The position numbers were made by a program, and so were the translations under genes. Shown here one piece after another: positions 30,757-41,343 of a stretch of 64,000 nt of DNA. The DNA lies in NCBI RefSeq assembly GCF_002091985.1, contig NZ_MKKX01000038.1:186001-250000 (forward strand), written 5' to 3'. This stretch comes from Rhodococcus sp. 1163 (GTDB lineage: Bacteria; Actinomycetota; Actinomycetes; Mycobacteriales; Mycobacteriaceae). Within the stretch, counting starts at the first letter, position 1. Each line of letters begins with the position of its first letter. The notes beneath the pieces were generated by a model. It had not been told where the DNA came from and did no database searches. It saw nothing but the letters and a program-made list of their open reading frames with translations.

Positions 30757-33435
30757 GTGACCGATGCCACCGAACCACCGCCCAAGCCGAGGACCGCAGA
30801 GCATTCGCGGCTCGCCGAGTCGCCCGGTGTGTCCGGGCCATGGCGTCAGTGGGGTCCTTATCTTGCCGGCCGCCAGTGGGGCACGGTCCGTGAGGACTAC
30901 TCGACCGATGGGGACGCCTGGCAGTCCTTTCCCTTCGACCAGGCGCATGCACGGGCCTATCGGTGGGGAGAAGACGGATTGGGTGGCATCTGCGATCGTT
31001 TCGGGTTTCTCAACTTCGCTTTCGCGCTGTGGAATCGCAAGGACCCCGTCCTCAAGGAACGACTCTTCGGTCTCACCAACGGTGAAGGCAACCACGGCGA
31101 GGACGTCAAGGAGTACTGGTGGGTCGTCGACGGCACACCCAGCCACAGCTGGATGCAATGGCTCTACCGCTATCCGCACGCCGAGTACCCGTATCGGCAG
31201 CTTCGTGAGGAGAACGCGCAACGAGGACGAGACGAGCGGGAGTACGAACTCTCCGATACCGGAATTCTCGACGAGAACCGATTCTTCGACGTGCAGGTCA
31301 CCTACGCCAAGGCCGCCCCGGACGACATCGCCATCGTCATCTCGATCACCAATCATGGCCCAGAGGCCGCGTCGGTGGATCTGCTGCCGCATCTCTGGTT
31401 GCGCAACACCTGGGCGTGGGGTCGCGACGACCGTGGGGGCTCGCTTTCGGAAGTGACTGCTCTCGAATTGCAGTCCGGGCGGGTGCGCGCAGTAGCGGCC
31501 GAACATGGCTTTCTCGGAAAGTACTATCTGAGCGCCGAAGGAGAACCCGAGGTCCTCTTCTGCGACAACGAAACGAACTCGGCGCAGCTCTGGGGTCAGG
31601 AGAATGTCAGCGCGTATTGCAAGGACGGAATCGGCCGACGCGTCGTCGAGGGAGACACCGGCGCGGTAAATCCTGAACGGACGGGTACGAAGTCGGCGTT
31701 CTGGTTTCGATTCGACGACATCGCACCCGGCGCTACCGTCGAGGTCAAGCTGCGACTGTCCCACACCGAGCCGGACGCGCAGACCTTCGGACGTGGATTC
31801 GACGCCATTGTCGCCGACCGACGTTCGGAAGCCGACGACTTCTATGGCGTCGTGGTCGGATCCGATCTGGACTCCAACGATCGCCATATTGCTCGGCGTG
31901 CGTACGCGGGGCTGTTGTGGACGAAACAGCTCTACCGTTACGACGTCGAGCAATGGCTCGAAGGCGACCCGGTGGGGGAGCCCGCACCGTCGTCACGGCT
32001 CGATGCGACGGCGCGCAACACCCACTGGCGTCATCTAGCTCTCGCGGACGTGATCTCGATGCCCGACGAATGGGAGTATCCGTGGTTTGCCGCTTGGGAC
32101 TTGGCATTTCATACCATTCCGCTCGCACACGTCGATCCGGATTTCGCGAAAGAGCAGCTGGTGTTGATGTGCCGGGAGTGGGCGATGCATCCCAACGGTC
32201 AGCTTCCCGCTTACGAGTGGGAGTTCGGTGACGTCAATCCACCTGTCCATGCGTGGGCGGCGTGGCACGTCTACCGCATCGACGGCTACCGCGACCGAGA
32301 ATTTCTGGTGCGTGTATTCACCAAGCTGCTGTTGAATTTCTCGTGGTGGGTGAATCGAAAGGACTCGGCGGGTTCGAACATCTTCGAGGGTGGCTTCCTC
32401 GGAATGGACAATATCGGCTTGTTCAACCGCTCTGCGCCCTTGCCTCCTGGATTTCGGCTCGAACAATCCGACGCCACGAGTTGGATGGCGTTCTACTGCC
32501 AACAGATGTTCAAGATTTCGCTCGAGCTCGCGCGTCACGACAATGCCTGGGACGACGTCGCGACGAAGTTCTTCTCGCACTTTCTGTCGATCGCGAAAGC
32601 TGTCAAATCATTTGGATCGCAACATATTTCACTATGGCACGAAGAGGACGGGTTCTTCTACGACGTTCTCGTTCCGCCAGAGGGCGACGCGGTACCGATG
32701 CGGGTACGTTCGATGGTCGGCCTGCTCCCGATTCTCGGTGCTACCGAGATTCCGTCGTGGGTCGAGAAGGAATGCCCTGATCTGACCGCACGGCTGCGGT
32801 GGGTGCAGCATCGTCGACCTGACATGGTCAGTCCGCTGCTTGCGCGGAAGGACGGCGACGAAATTCGAGTGCTGCTGACCCTCGTCGAACCGGAACGACT
32901 CAAGCGTGTGCTGGCCAGGATGTTCGATTCGGAAGAGTTCCTGTCGCAGTACGGAATCAGGTCGCTGTCGGCGTCGTACCGGGACGGTGTCACGTTCGAT
33001 GTCGACGGCCGCAGTCTGTCCATCGAGTACGAACCCGGCGAATCACGCACCGGCATGTTCGGTGGCAACTCGAACTGGCGTGGCCCGATCTGGTTCCCGG
33101 TCAACGTGTTGTTGGCCGATAAGTTGCGCGCATACGGACGTCACTACGGCGAATCGTTCACCATCGAGATTCCCACCGGGTCCGGCAATCACCGCACCTT
33201 GACGCAGGCAGCAGATTTGATCGACAGCGGGTTGGCGTCGCTGTTTCGGCCCGTGAACGGCAAGCGTCCCGCGGATGGCGCGCGAATCGAGGCGAGCGAG
33301 GACCCGTTGTGGAGCGTGCACCCCACCTTCAACGAGTATTTCGACGGTGACACCGGGGAAGGCCTGGGAGCATCCCACCAAACCGGATGGACGGGACTGG
33401 TGGCGCATCTGCTGAGGCCGCGTCTGCCGTTGTAG
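30757..33435 (+). CDS. GH63-like (MGH1-type) glucosidase
   Basis: Large 892-residue cytoplasmic protein with an (alpha/alpha)6-barrel glycosidase of the mannosylglycerate hydrolase/GH63 group, which release glucose or mannose from alpha-linked glycosides. N-terminal beta-rich part (about 1-370) includes EYWWVVDGTPSHSWMQWLYRYP; the barrel (about 390-890) contains WEYPWFAAWDLAFH, with a likely catalytic Asp, and AYEWEFGDVNPPVHAWAAW, plus FGGNSNWRGPIWFP and HPTFNEYFDGDTGEG near the end. No signal peptide is present. It starts at GTG 30757. The natural substrate is not evident. Confidence 0.85.
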   Translation: MTDATEPPPKPRTAEHSRLAESPGVSGPWRQWGPYLAGRQWGTVREDYSTDGDAWQSFPFDQAHARAYRWGEDGLGGICDRFGFLNFAFALWNRKDPVLKERLFGLTNGEGNHGEDVKEYWWVVDGTPSHSWMQWLYRYPHAEYPYRQLREENAQRGRDEREYELSDTGILDENRFFDVQVTYAKAAPDDIAIVISITNHGPEAASVDLLPHLWLRNTWAWGRDDRGGSLSEVTALELQSGRVRAVAAEHGFLGKYYLSAEGEPEVLFCDNETNSAQLWGQENVSAYCKDGIGRRVVEGDTGAVNPERTGTKSAFWFRFDDIAPGATVEVKLRLSHTEPDAQTFGRGFDAIVADRRSEADDFYGVVVGSDLDSNDRHIARRAYAGLLWTKQLYRYDVEQWLEGDPVGEPAPSSRLDATARNTHWRHLALADVISMPDEWEYPWFAAWDLAFHTIPLAHVDPDFAKEQLVLMCREWAMHPNGQLPAYEWEFGDVNPPVHAWAAWHVYRIDGYRDREFLVRVFTKLLLNFSWWVNRKDSAGSNIFEGGFLGMDNIGLFNRSAPLPPGFRLEQSDATSWMAFYCQQMFKISLELARHDNAWDDVATKFFSHFLSIAKAVKSFGSQHISLWHEEDGFFYDVLVPPEGDAVPMRVRSMVGLLPILGATEIPSWVEKECPDLTARLRWVQHRRPDMVSPLLARKDGDEIRVLLTLVEPERLKRVLARMFDSEEFLSQYGIRSLSASYRDGVTFDVDGRSLSIEYEPGESRTGMFGGNSNWRGPIWFPVNVLLADKLRAYGRHYGESFTIEIPTGSGNHRTLTQAADLIDSGLASLFRPVNGKRPADGARIEASEDPLWSVHPTFNEYFDGDTGEGLGASHQTGWTGLVAHLLRPRLPL

Positions 33436-33460
33436 TGGCAGCGCGTCCTAGAGTGGGGAA

Positions 33461-34573
33461 ATGAAGATTCGCGGCGCAGTGCTCGAGGAAATCGGACGGT
33501 CTCGGCCGTTCGCCCAATCTCGGCCGATCACGATCTCGGAACTCGATCTCGATCCGCCCGGCGAGGGCGAATTGCTCGTCCGAATCGAGGCGGCCGGCCT
33601 GTGTCATTCCGATCTGTCCGTGGTCGACGGCAATCGCGTACGACCAGTTCCGATGTTGCTCGGACACGAGGCAGCCGGTCGCGTCGAGGCGTTCGGGTCC
33701 GGGGTCGAGGACATCGCACTCGGCACCCGCGTGGTGATGACCTTCTTACCTCGATGCGGAGAATGTGCCGGCTGCCGGACCGACGGACAGATGCCTTGCG
33801 TGCCAGGCAGTGCGGCGAACAATGCCGGTGAACTACTCGGTGGCGGTGGCAAATTGGCGCGCGCGGGCCAGGAAATCAAACATCACCTCGGGGTCTCCGG
33901 ATTCGCAACACACGCGGTAGTGAGCCGGAAATCGGTTGTAGCCGTCGACGACGATATTCCGGCCGACATCGCGGCGGTGCTCGGATGTGCAGTCTTGACC
34001 GGCGGTGGCGCAGTTCTCAACGCCGGTGCGCCCAAACCTGGCCAGTCCATCATGGTGGTCGGTCTCGGTGGCGTCGGAATGGCCGCTGTACTGACGGCTG
34101 TATCCGTGGGCGCCGGTGAGGTCATCGGCGTCGATGCAGTGGCTGAGAAGCTGGCAACCGCTCGCGAACTCGGTGCGACTCGGACGTATTCGCCTGCCGA
34201 GCTTCATGAGCTGGGTATCAAAGCAGACATCGTGATCGAGGCTGCAGGAAACGCGCGCGCCTTCGAAGCGGCCGTCGCCGCGACGGCACCCGGCGGCAGG
34301 ACCGTCACCGTCGGCCTTCCCGCTCCCGACGCCAGGTCCTCGATATCGCCTCTCGGACTCGTCGCCGAAGCGCGCACGATCATCGGCAGCTATCTCGGTT
34401 CTGCAGTGCCAGAGCGTGACATTCCGAAGTATGCGCAGCTCTGGCGCGAGGGCCGGCTACCTGTCGAGAAGCTGATCTCCTCGCGAATCCGGCTCGAGGA
34501 CATCAACTACGGCATGGACGAACTCGCCGACGGCAGAGCGATCCGTCAGGTCATCACGTTCGACGAGCAGTAG
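33461..34573 (+). CDS. Zinc-dependent alcohol dehydrogenase, MDR family
   Basis: 370 residues. The catalytic zinc ligands are in GLCHSDLSVVDG and LGHEAAG; the structural zinc Cys cluster is RCGECAGCRTDGQMPC; the NAD-binding glycine motif is VVGLGGVGMAAVLTA. It most resembles class III-like or mycothiol/NDMA-type ADHs of actinobacteria. Substrate unknown. TAGAGT (33449-33454) 6 bases before the ATG suggests a leaderless mRNA. Its 3' end overlaps the convergent ABC ATPase gene by 20 bp. Confidence 0.9.
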   Translation: MKIRGAVLEEIGRSRPFAQSRPITISELDLDPPGEGELLVRIEAAGLCHSDLSVVDGNRVRPVPMLLGHEAAGRVEAFGSGVEDIALGTRVVMTFLPRCGECAGCRTDGQMPCVPGSAANNAGELLGGGGKLARAGQEIKHHLGVSGFATHAVVSRKSVVAVDDDIPADIAAVLGCAVLTGGGAVLNAGAPKPGQSIMVVGLGGVGMAAVLTAVSVGAGEVIGVDAVAEKLATARELGATRTYSPAELHELGIKADIVIEAAGNARAFEAAVAATAPGGRTVTVGLPAPDARSSISPLGLVAEARTIIGSYLGSAVPERDIPKYAQLWREGRLPVEKLISSRIRLEDINYGMDELADGRAIRQVITFDEQ

Positions 34574-35345
34574 CGACCCAGCGGTCGTTGCGGCGTCCGA
34601 TTTCGATTGGATGGTCGAAGCATGCGCTGATGTTCTCGGTCGTGAGTACGTCTTCGACGAGGCCGTCGACCATGATCATGCCGTCGCGGATGAGTACGGC
34701 ATGCGTCGTGGATGTAGGAATTTCCTCCAGATGATGCGTCACGAGGATGCTCGACAATGATTCGTGCTCTGTGCGGAGATTGTCGAGTGCGGAGAGAAGT
34801 TGCTCGCGAGCAGCGAGGTCGAGTCCGGTGGCGGGTTCGTCCAGAAGCAGAAGCGCAGGGTCGGACAGGAGTGCCCGCGCGATCAGCGCGCGGCCACGTT
34901 CACCCTGCGAAAGGGTGCGCCAAGGCGAGTCGCTGCGATCCTCGATACCGAGGGAGGCGATGAGCGATCGGGCCCGGTCTTTCTGCTCGGAAGTGGCCGA
35001 CCATCGCGGAATCAGATCAGGAGTGTTGGTGAGCCCGGTGAGCACGGTCTCGAACAGCGTCAAAGGAGCTTCGATACGCAGTCGAGGATCGACGTGACCG
35101 ATGTGGGTGCGCAGCTCGCGCATGTCGACACGGCCCAGTTGGTGACCGAGGACATGCACGGTGCCATTGGTTGGGTGCACGAACGCGCCGAGCAGGCTCA
35201 GCAACGTGCTCTTACCTGCTCCGTTGGCACCCAGCAGCACCCAGTGCTGCCCCTGCTCGACCTGCACCGATGCGCCGCGCAGTAGATGTCGTCCGCCTCT
35301 GACCAGGTCGACGTTGTGGGCGCGCACGACACTTTCCGTATTCAC
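34554..35345 (-). CDS. ABC transporter ATP-binding protein (stand-alone, YlmA/ModF-like)
   Basis: 263 residues from GTG 35345 (VNTESVVRAHNVDLVRGG). Walker A LGANGAGKSTLL, signature LSQGERGRALIARALLSDP, Walker B LLLLDEPATGLD, and H-loop VTHH are complete. No permease gene is nearby, so its partner is unknown and it may not be a transporter subunit. TACTGT on this strand (35352-35357), 6 bases before the start, suggests a leaderless transcript. The longer frame upstream runs antisense into the dapB region and is not used. Confidence 0.88.
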   Translation of the reverse strand: MNTESVVRAHNVDLVRGGRHLLRGASVQVEQGQHWVLLGANGAGKSTLLSLLGAFVHPTNGTVHVLGHQLGRVDMRELRTHIGHVDPRLRIEAPLTLFETVLTGLTNTPDLIPRWSATSEQKDRARSLIASLGIEDRSDSPWRTLSQGERGRALIARALLSDPALLLLDEPATGLDLAAREQLLSALDNLRTEHESLSSILVTHHLEEIPTSTTHAVLIRDGMIMVDGLVEDVLTTENISACFDHPIEIGRRNDRWVATARRT

Positions 35346-35441
35346 CGGTCGACAGTATCTTGACACCGAGTCCGGTTTGCGGCCTGCCCGACGACTTCCG
35401 ATTTCCAACCGGCGTAGTACGGGTACCTCGCAAGTCAGTAG

Positions 35442-36260
<819 letters not shown>

Positions 36261-36270
36261 CGAGGTTGCG

Positions 36271-36738
36271 ATGAACAAGGCCACCAAAGTTGTACTCATC
36301 ATCGGCGTCATGGTGCTGGTTCTGGGCTTCTATTTCTACCTTCTCGGAAGTCGGGGACTGTCGCTGATTCAGACCGGCGGCCCGGTCAACATCGGTCTCG
36401 GAATAGGCGTCATTCTGTTGCCCATCCTCGGGGTGTGGATTGTCGGCGCCACCCTCAAAGCAGGGTTCGATCATCAGCATCTGGCCAGCCGGATGCGCGA
36501 GGAGAACCTCGAACTGGACGTCTCCGATCTGCCGACGATGCCGTCGGGTCGGATCGCCCGCGACGCGGCCGACGAACTCTTCCAACAGATCAAGGGTGAG
36601 TGGGAGAAAGATCCGGACAATTGGCGCAACTCCTACCGATTGGCGCGAGCCTACGACTATGCAGGTGACCGAGGCAGAGCCCGCGAGACGATGAAGCGGG
36701 CAGTAGAACTCGAACGGCAGGAATCCGCGGACCGATGA
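36271..36738 (+). CDS. Conserved membrane protein with a C-terminal TPR-like helix pair
   Basis: 155 residues. Two transmembrane segments (about 8-28 and 42-62), then a cytoplasmic part with paired helices (ADELFQQIKGEWEKDPDNWRNSYRLARAYDYAGDRGRARETMKRAV, core AYDYAGDRGRARETM), resembling one tetratricopeptide repeat. It sits 10 bp after dapB and overlaps the next gene by 4 bases, so the three are probably co-transcribed. Mycobacteria have an equivalent gene beside dapB; its function is unknown. Confidence 0.8.
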   Translation: MNKATKVVLIIGVMVLVLGFYFYLLGSRGLSLIQTGGPVNIGLGIGVILLPILGVWIVGATLKAGFDHQHLASRMREENLELDVSDLPTMPSGRIARDAADELFQQIKGEWEKDPDNWRNSYRLARAYDYAGDRGRARETMKRAVELERQESADR

Positions 36739-37187
36739 CCGCCACTCTGCTCGTCGTCCACCACACACCGTCGCCGGCGACGCGTGAGCTTCTCGAAGCG
36801 GTGCTGGCGGGTGCGAATGATCCCGACATCGACGGCGTGACCGTTCGGAGCGTTCCCGCGCTGGGTGCGACGATCTCCGATGTCCTGGGCGCCGACGGAT
36901 ATCTGTTCGGAACACCGGCGAATTTCGGCTATATGAGCGGTGCTCTCAAGCATTTCTTCGACACCACCTACTATCCGTGTCTTGACGCAGTCGCGTCCCG
37001 CCCGTACGGCATGTGGGTTCACGGCAACAACGACACCGTCGGCGCAGTATCGGCGATAGCGAAGATCGCCACCGGGTGGGCGCTGGAAAATGTGTCCGCT
37101 GCACTGGAACTGACGACCGCGGACAAGGCCGCCAAGGATTCTTGCTACGAACTCGGCGGCACGTTGGCAGCAACTCTCATGAGCTGA
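36735..37187 (+). CDS. Flavodoxin-like / NAD(P)H-dependent FMN reductase family protein
   Basis: 150 residues with a flavodoxin fold: VVHHTPSPATRELLEAV forms the phosphate loop, and YLFGTPANFGYMSGALKHFFD is the second FMN-binding block. Start ATG overlaps the upstream membrane-protein stop (ATGA). Third gene of the dapB operon. The electron donor and acceptor are unknown. Confidence 0.88.
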   Translation: MTATLLVVHHTPSPATRELLEAVLAGANDPDIDGVTVRSVPALGATISDVLGADGYLFGTPANFGYMSGALKHFFDTTYYPCLDAVASRPYGMWVHGNNDTVGAVSAIAKIATGWALENVSAALELTTADKAAKDSCYELGGTLAATLMS

Positions 37188-37199
37188 ACCGCTGTGTCT

Positions 37200-39041
37200 T
37201 CAGAACGGTGGGGGTTCGGCGCGTTCGCGTAGTCGAACGACTGCGCTGTGTTCGCGGAATCGGCGTCGCAGATTTTGGATTCGCGCCCGTGCAACATCGG
37301 TCGCGGCGTCTCGGAGGTCCTTGGTCGTAGGTGGTTGCGTGCCGGGCGATTGGTTCTTTTCCCACCAGGTCACCGTGACCGGATCGGGCTCGGGTTCCGA
37401 ACCTCGTTTTCCGCGTCGGCGGGCTCTGGGTAAGCCCAGCCCTCCCGGATCCGGGAGCGAGATCCGCCGGTATCCGGAGCGGCTCGTCCACAGGATCGCG
37501 CAGCCCTGCAGGAGGGCGACGGTCCAGCTGCGCGATGTCTTGGCCTGGTGGTGGCGGGTGCAGACGGGGTGCAGGTTCGTCTCGATAGTCCACCCCCCGC
37601 GCTCGGGGTTGTTGTGGTCGAACGGGACGATGTGGTCGAGTTCGCACTTCGTGGAGGAGACATCGCAGTGTTCGAAGGTGCACGTCCGGTGGCTCATCCG
37701 TACACGTGCTGCGGTCTCGGTCGAGGGCTTGTACGTCAGCGCGCCCGGCGGTGGGCACGTAAGACCACCGTGTCCGTCGGGAAACATTCCCGCGGCCTGT
37801 GTCGGGTCGTTCTCGATGGTGGCGAGTAGTTCGGCGGAGAACTTTGCTCGGACCGATTCGCTGATTTCCGATCGTGCAGGGCCGAACGTTCGGGGAAATG
37901 TGCGGGGGACAATGCCACCTCGGCGCACCCGACCGCGTCCGATCAGATGCTCCGAGAGGGGTTGACCGACAGTCGAATTCGATAACAGAGCAGCAGGGTG
38001 TCGAATATCCCCACCACCTGGGGGAGTGACGCTGGCTGCTGCAGTGGTGCTGGGTGGTGCTGTGACGCTGGATGGAATAGTGACACCCGAGGACGTCATG
38101 ACGGTTATGAGTTCGGTCAACAGCGCTTGCCACTGAGCATCCTTGGCGACCAGCCGGGCTAGGTCTGCGTCGAGGGGTGTCCCATCCGCCAGGACAGCCG
38201 GGCTCGAGGTCAGACCCAACAGGGTTTGCACATCGACAAGGATCTGGACGAGATGTCCACGTCGCGGAGGCGGTGCGTCGGTGATGCCGAACACCGGGCA
38301 CTGTTCACCGCGGTCACAGTGGCATTCGAGAGCTTCTTCGCTGTGTAGAAGGGCCAACAGTCCGTCGACACGCAGTTGTCGTAGCGACCTCGGATCGGAC
38401 TTGCACACGGTCCCGGCGATCTCCTCGATCAGCGCGTCGGCTTCGGCACCTTCGAGGTCGGTCAACTGCGCGTGCAAAATCGCTGTTCCATCTCCTTCCT
38501 GCCGGACCGACACCTCTCTGCCGGTGCGAGCGGACAGTGCCCGAGCTACCGCGGCCTCGTCGGGGTTGTGCGTCATCCACAGTCGCCACAGCTTTTTGCG
38601 GAGTGACGGTGCGTTGAGGCGTGCGGCTGCAGCAACGGCATCGGACTCGATGGCCTTGATCGTCTCATCACTGGCATAACCGAGAACCGAGGTCATTACC
38701 GTGACGTGGGACCAGTCGAGCATTCCGCAACTGAATCGAATGGCGGTCAAAGGCAATCGGTCCAATTCGAAGCCGGTGTCGGTGAACGCCCGGATCTGGC
38801 GCCACGACATGCGTAGTGCTCCTGCTGCCTCGCACACCGCATCGCGCAACGCGTCGGAGGGATCGCCGCCGCGGTCATCGGCATCGGCGAGGCGGATCTC
38901 TACGACGTTGCAGACCGATTCCACCACACGAACTCGGCACAAATTCTCTTGATGGCGATCTCGGCCGGCAACAGCGAGCAGCCCTGCCACACAGCTGTTG
39001 CCGTCGATGATGCCAGCTCCGAAATCCCCCGATTCGAACAT
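37200..39041 (-). CDS. HNH endonuclease signature protein with DUF222 (13E12-repeat family)
   Basis: 613 residues from ATG 39041. An N-terminal DUF222 region (to about 390) is followed by a variable Ser/Thr/Pro-rich linker and a C-terminal HNH domain near 505-545, CELDHIVPFDHNNPERGG... with N and HH in NLHPVCTRHHQ. These proteins form large repeated families in mycobacteria and rhodococci; function is unknown though a mobile or nuclease origin is suspected. TACACT on this strand (39049-39054), 7 bases before the ATG, suggests a leaderless mRNA and supports this start over an upstream one at 39107. Confidence 0.88.
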   Translation of the reverse strand: MFESGDFGAGIIDGNSCVAGLLAVAGRDRHQENLCRVRVVESVCNVVEIRLADADDRGGDPSDALRDAVCEAAGALRMSWRQIRAFTDTGFELDRLPLTAIRFSCGMLDWSHVTVMTSVLGYASDETIKAIESDAVAAAARLNAPSLRKKLWRLWMTHNPDEAAVARALSARTGREVSVRQEGDGTAILHAQLTDLEGAEADALIEEIAGTVCKSDPRSLRQLRVDGLLALLHSEEALECHCDRGEQCPVFGITDAPPPRRGHLVQILVDVQTLLGLTSSPAVLADGTPLDADLARLVAKDAQWQALLTELITVMTSSGVTIPSSVTAPPSTTAAASVTPPGGGDIRHPAALLSNSTVGQPLSEHLIGRGRVRRGGIVPRTFPRTFGPARSEISESVRAKFSAELLATIENDPTQAAGMFPDGHGGLTCPPPGALTYKPSTETAARVRMSHRTCTFEHCDVSSTKCELDHIVPFDHNNPERGGWTIETNLHPVCTRHHQAKTSRSWTVALLQGCAILWTSRSGYRRISLPDPGGLGLPRARRRGKRGSEPEPDPVTVTWWEKNQSPGTQPPTTKDLRDAATDVARARIQNLRRRFREHSAVVRLRERAEPPPF

Positions 39042-39169
39042 ACTTGCGAGTGTAAGCCCCCCTACCGACACGTTTTGACGGTCCACAGCCACACGCCCAC
39101 TTGCCAAGGCGGAATCTTCTTCACGTCTCGGCTCGGCAGCGACGGTGATCTCTGTCTAGTCTCGCTCCC

Positions 39170-40086
39170 ATGACGTCAGACGCATATGCGCGGTTCCTTC
39201 CTGCTGGGTACCAAACTTTCCTCCAACCGGTCTCGACGACCTGGCAGTGGCGTGACACCTCAGTTCATATTGCCCGGGCGCGCAACAGCGATGCGGCTGT
39301 CAAAGTTCTGGCGATTCATGGTGCAGGTGGGCATTCAGGCGCACTGTGGCCATTCGCGGCATTCGCTGCGACGCGTGGAGCCGATGTGTTGTTTCCCGAT
39401 ATGCCGCTGTACGGCAGGACCGTTGTGGCGAACGGAGGGGCGGTGAGATACGAGGACTGGGTCGAGATGCTGTGCGATCTTGTAGTAGCGGAGCGGAGCG
39501 GCGTGGCGATCCGCGTCCCTTAGTTCTGTTCGGTGCAAGCATGGGCGGAATATTGGCGTATGAAGTTGCTGCTCGAACCGGTCAGGTTGCCGACGTCATT
39601 GCTACTTGTCTTCTGGATCCATCGGATGCCGATGCTCGCTCAGCCGCTGCACGTTTCGGTGTTCTCGGCCCAATAGCCCCGCGACTGCTGAAGGCAGCGG
39701 CGGCGGTGCTCGGCAGCGTCCGTGTGCCGGTGCGGTGGTTGATGGATATCGATAACATGAGTGCAAATCGAGAGCTGTCGCAGGCATGCGCGACCGATCC
39801 ACTCGGCGGTGGAGTGTCCCTACCGCTCGGATTTCTCAGCAGTTTCATGTCATTCGAACACGTGGCCCCCGAGCAATATCAAGGCCCGAAGGTGACCTTG
39901 ACGCATCCTGCAGAAGACACGTGGACCCCGGTGGAATTGAGCATTCGATTTCTTGACAGGATCGCCGCGCCTACATCGCTAATAATGCTGGACGGGTGCG
40001 GTCACTTTCCGATCGAGGAACCTGGATTGTCTCAGCTGGCGTCCACGATGGAGGACATCGCCCGCTCCCACGGTTGGGCTCCGTAG
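39170..40086 (+). pseudogene. Alpha/beta hydrolase, frameshifted by a 5-bp tandem duplication
   Basis: Two frames make one hydrolase. The first (39170-39523) holds the oxyanion-loop HGAGGHSG and runs to DLVVAERSG then stops. The second continues from about 39501 with RGDPRPLVLFGASMGGILAYEVA, the nucleophile elbow GASMG, and ends with the catalytic His in GCGHFPIEE. At 39491-39500 GAGCG is present twice; removing one copy gives the continuous VVAERRGDPRPLVLFG. The gene is therefore broken by one extra unit, unless this is an assembly error or a reversible switch. About 304 residues if repaired. Confidence 0.85.
39491..39500. repeat. GAGCG x2, the duplication that shifts the hydrolase frame
   Basis: GAGCGGAGCG followed by GCGTG. 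Loss of one 5-bp unit restores a single reading frame through the hydrolase. Confidence 0.85.
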
Positions 40087-40122
40087 CGAAGAGTCGTCGG
40101 ACCCTCGTGGCACAGTGACGTC

Positions 40123-41343
40123 ATGCGTGAGATGAGTGCATCGATGGCACGCCGCACCGCCCTGGCCGCGCAGGGGTTGGCGTCTGCGCGTGTTGTGAAA
40201 GAGGGGCTGGCGTCCACCCGCGCAGTGCACAAGGTGATTGCACAAACGCAGTTGCTCCAGATCGACTCGGTGTCGGTGCTCGTGCGCGCCCACTATGCGC
40301 CGGTGTTCAGTCGAATCGGCAAATACGACCGAACTGTGATCGATCAGGCTGCGTGGACCGATACTGCGCGACGCCCTCGGAAGCTTGTCGAGTATTGGGG
40401 GCACGAAGCCGCGCTGATACCGGTCGAGGATTGGCCGCTGATGGGTTGGCGCACAAAGTTGTACGAGCAAGGGCGTTGGGGAGGAGCTGCCAAAGTTCTG
40501 GAGCGGAACCCGTCGCTCGCCGACGATGTTCTTGCTGTCATCGGAGATTTCGGGCCGTCGAGTGCCGGTGACATCGAGCGTGCGCTCGAGGTCGAACGTC
40601 CTGGACGCAAGGGCCCGTGGTGGGACCGCAGTGACGTCAAGGTCATGTGCGAGCAATTGTTCGCGGCGGGCATGGTTTCGGTTGCCACTCGATCCGGTTT
40701 CGTTCGGCATTACGACCTGACGGAGCGGGTGATTCCGCCCGGTATCCTCTCTCGCACGGTGAACGAGGCCGATGCAGTGAGGGAATTGGTCAACAAGTCT
40801 GCGGTGGCGCTCGGTATCGCAAGCGAACCCGATCTTCGTGACTACTACAGACTTTCGCAGAAACAATCGAAAGCCGCTGTCGCCGAACTGGTGGAGGACG
40901 GGGTCCTCGAACCCGTCGAAGTACGCGGTTGGGACGTGCCCGCGTATCTGCATGTCGATGCTCGTGTACCCCGGTCCGTCCGGGGGAGTGCGCTGCTGTG
41001 TCCATTCGACCCGATGATCTTCTACCGTCCGCGCGTCGAGCGCATCTTCGGTTTTCGCTATCGCATCGAGATCTACACCCCACAACACAAGCGGGTGCAC
41101 GGTTACTACGTCTTCCCGTTTCTGATGGGGGAGGAGTTGGTCGCGCGGCTCGATCTCAAGGGTGACCGGGCGCGTTCGGAACTGCAGGTGCTCGGCGCGT
41201 TCGTCGAAGGTGAACGCGCCGTCGGTCCCATCGCCGTTGCGCTGGCGCAGGCCCTGCGGGAAATGGCGGACTGGCTGGGGCTCGACACCATCGTGGTCGG
41301 TGAACGCGGCGACCTCGCGCCCGCCCTCGCACGCGCCGTGTGA
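40123..41343 (+). CDS. YcaQ-type winged-helix DNA glycosylase family protein (HTH_42)
   Basis: 406 residues of the family that includes E. coli YcaQ and Streptomyces AlkZ, which unhook interstrand crosslinks and bulky adducts from DNA. It has the Gln-x-Asp active-site motif in LLQIDSVSV (about residues 46-54), winged-helix segments with [13 protein letters not shown], and the C-terminal [19 protein letters not shown] (core [17 protein letters not shown]). Substrate is inferred from the family. Its stop overlaps the zwf start by 4 bases. Confidence 0.87.
   Translation: MREMSASMARRTALAAQGLASARVVKEGLASTRAVHKVIAQTQLLQIDSVSVLVRAHYAPVFSRIGKYDRTVIDQAAWTDTARRPRKLVEYWGHEAALIPVEDWPLMGWRTKLYEQGRWGGAAKVLERNPSLADDVLAVIGDFGPSSAGDIERALEVERPGRKGPWWDRSDVKVMCEQLFAAGMVSVATRSGFVRHYDLTERVIPPGILSRTVNEADAVRELVNKSAVALGIASEPDLRDYYRLSQKQSKAAVAELVEDGVLEPVEVRGWDVPAYLHVDARVPRSVRGSALLCPFDPMIFYRPRVERIFGFRYRIEIYTPQHKRVHGYYVFPFLMGEELVARLDLKGDRARSELQVLGAFVEGERAVGPIAVALAQALREMADWLGLDTIVVGERGDLAPALARAV

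Noticed and set aside
30640-31953. 437-codon frame antisense to the GH63-like gene
   Set aside because: No domain; the glucosidase frame is intact across the region.
37177-38301. 374-codon frame overlapping the HNH/DUF222 gene on the same strand
   Set aside because: The DUF222-HNH frame has recognisable motifs; this one is an out-of-phase shadow.
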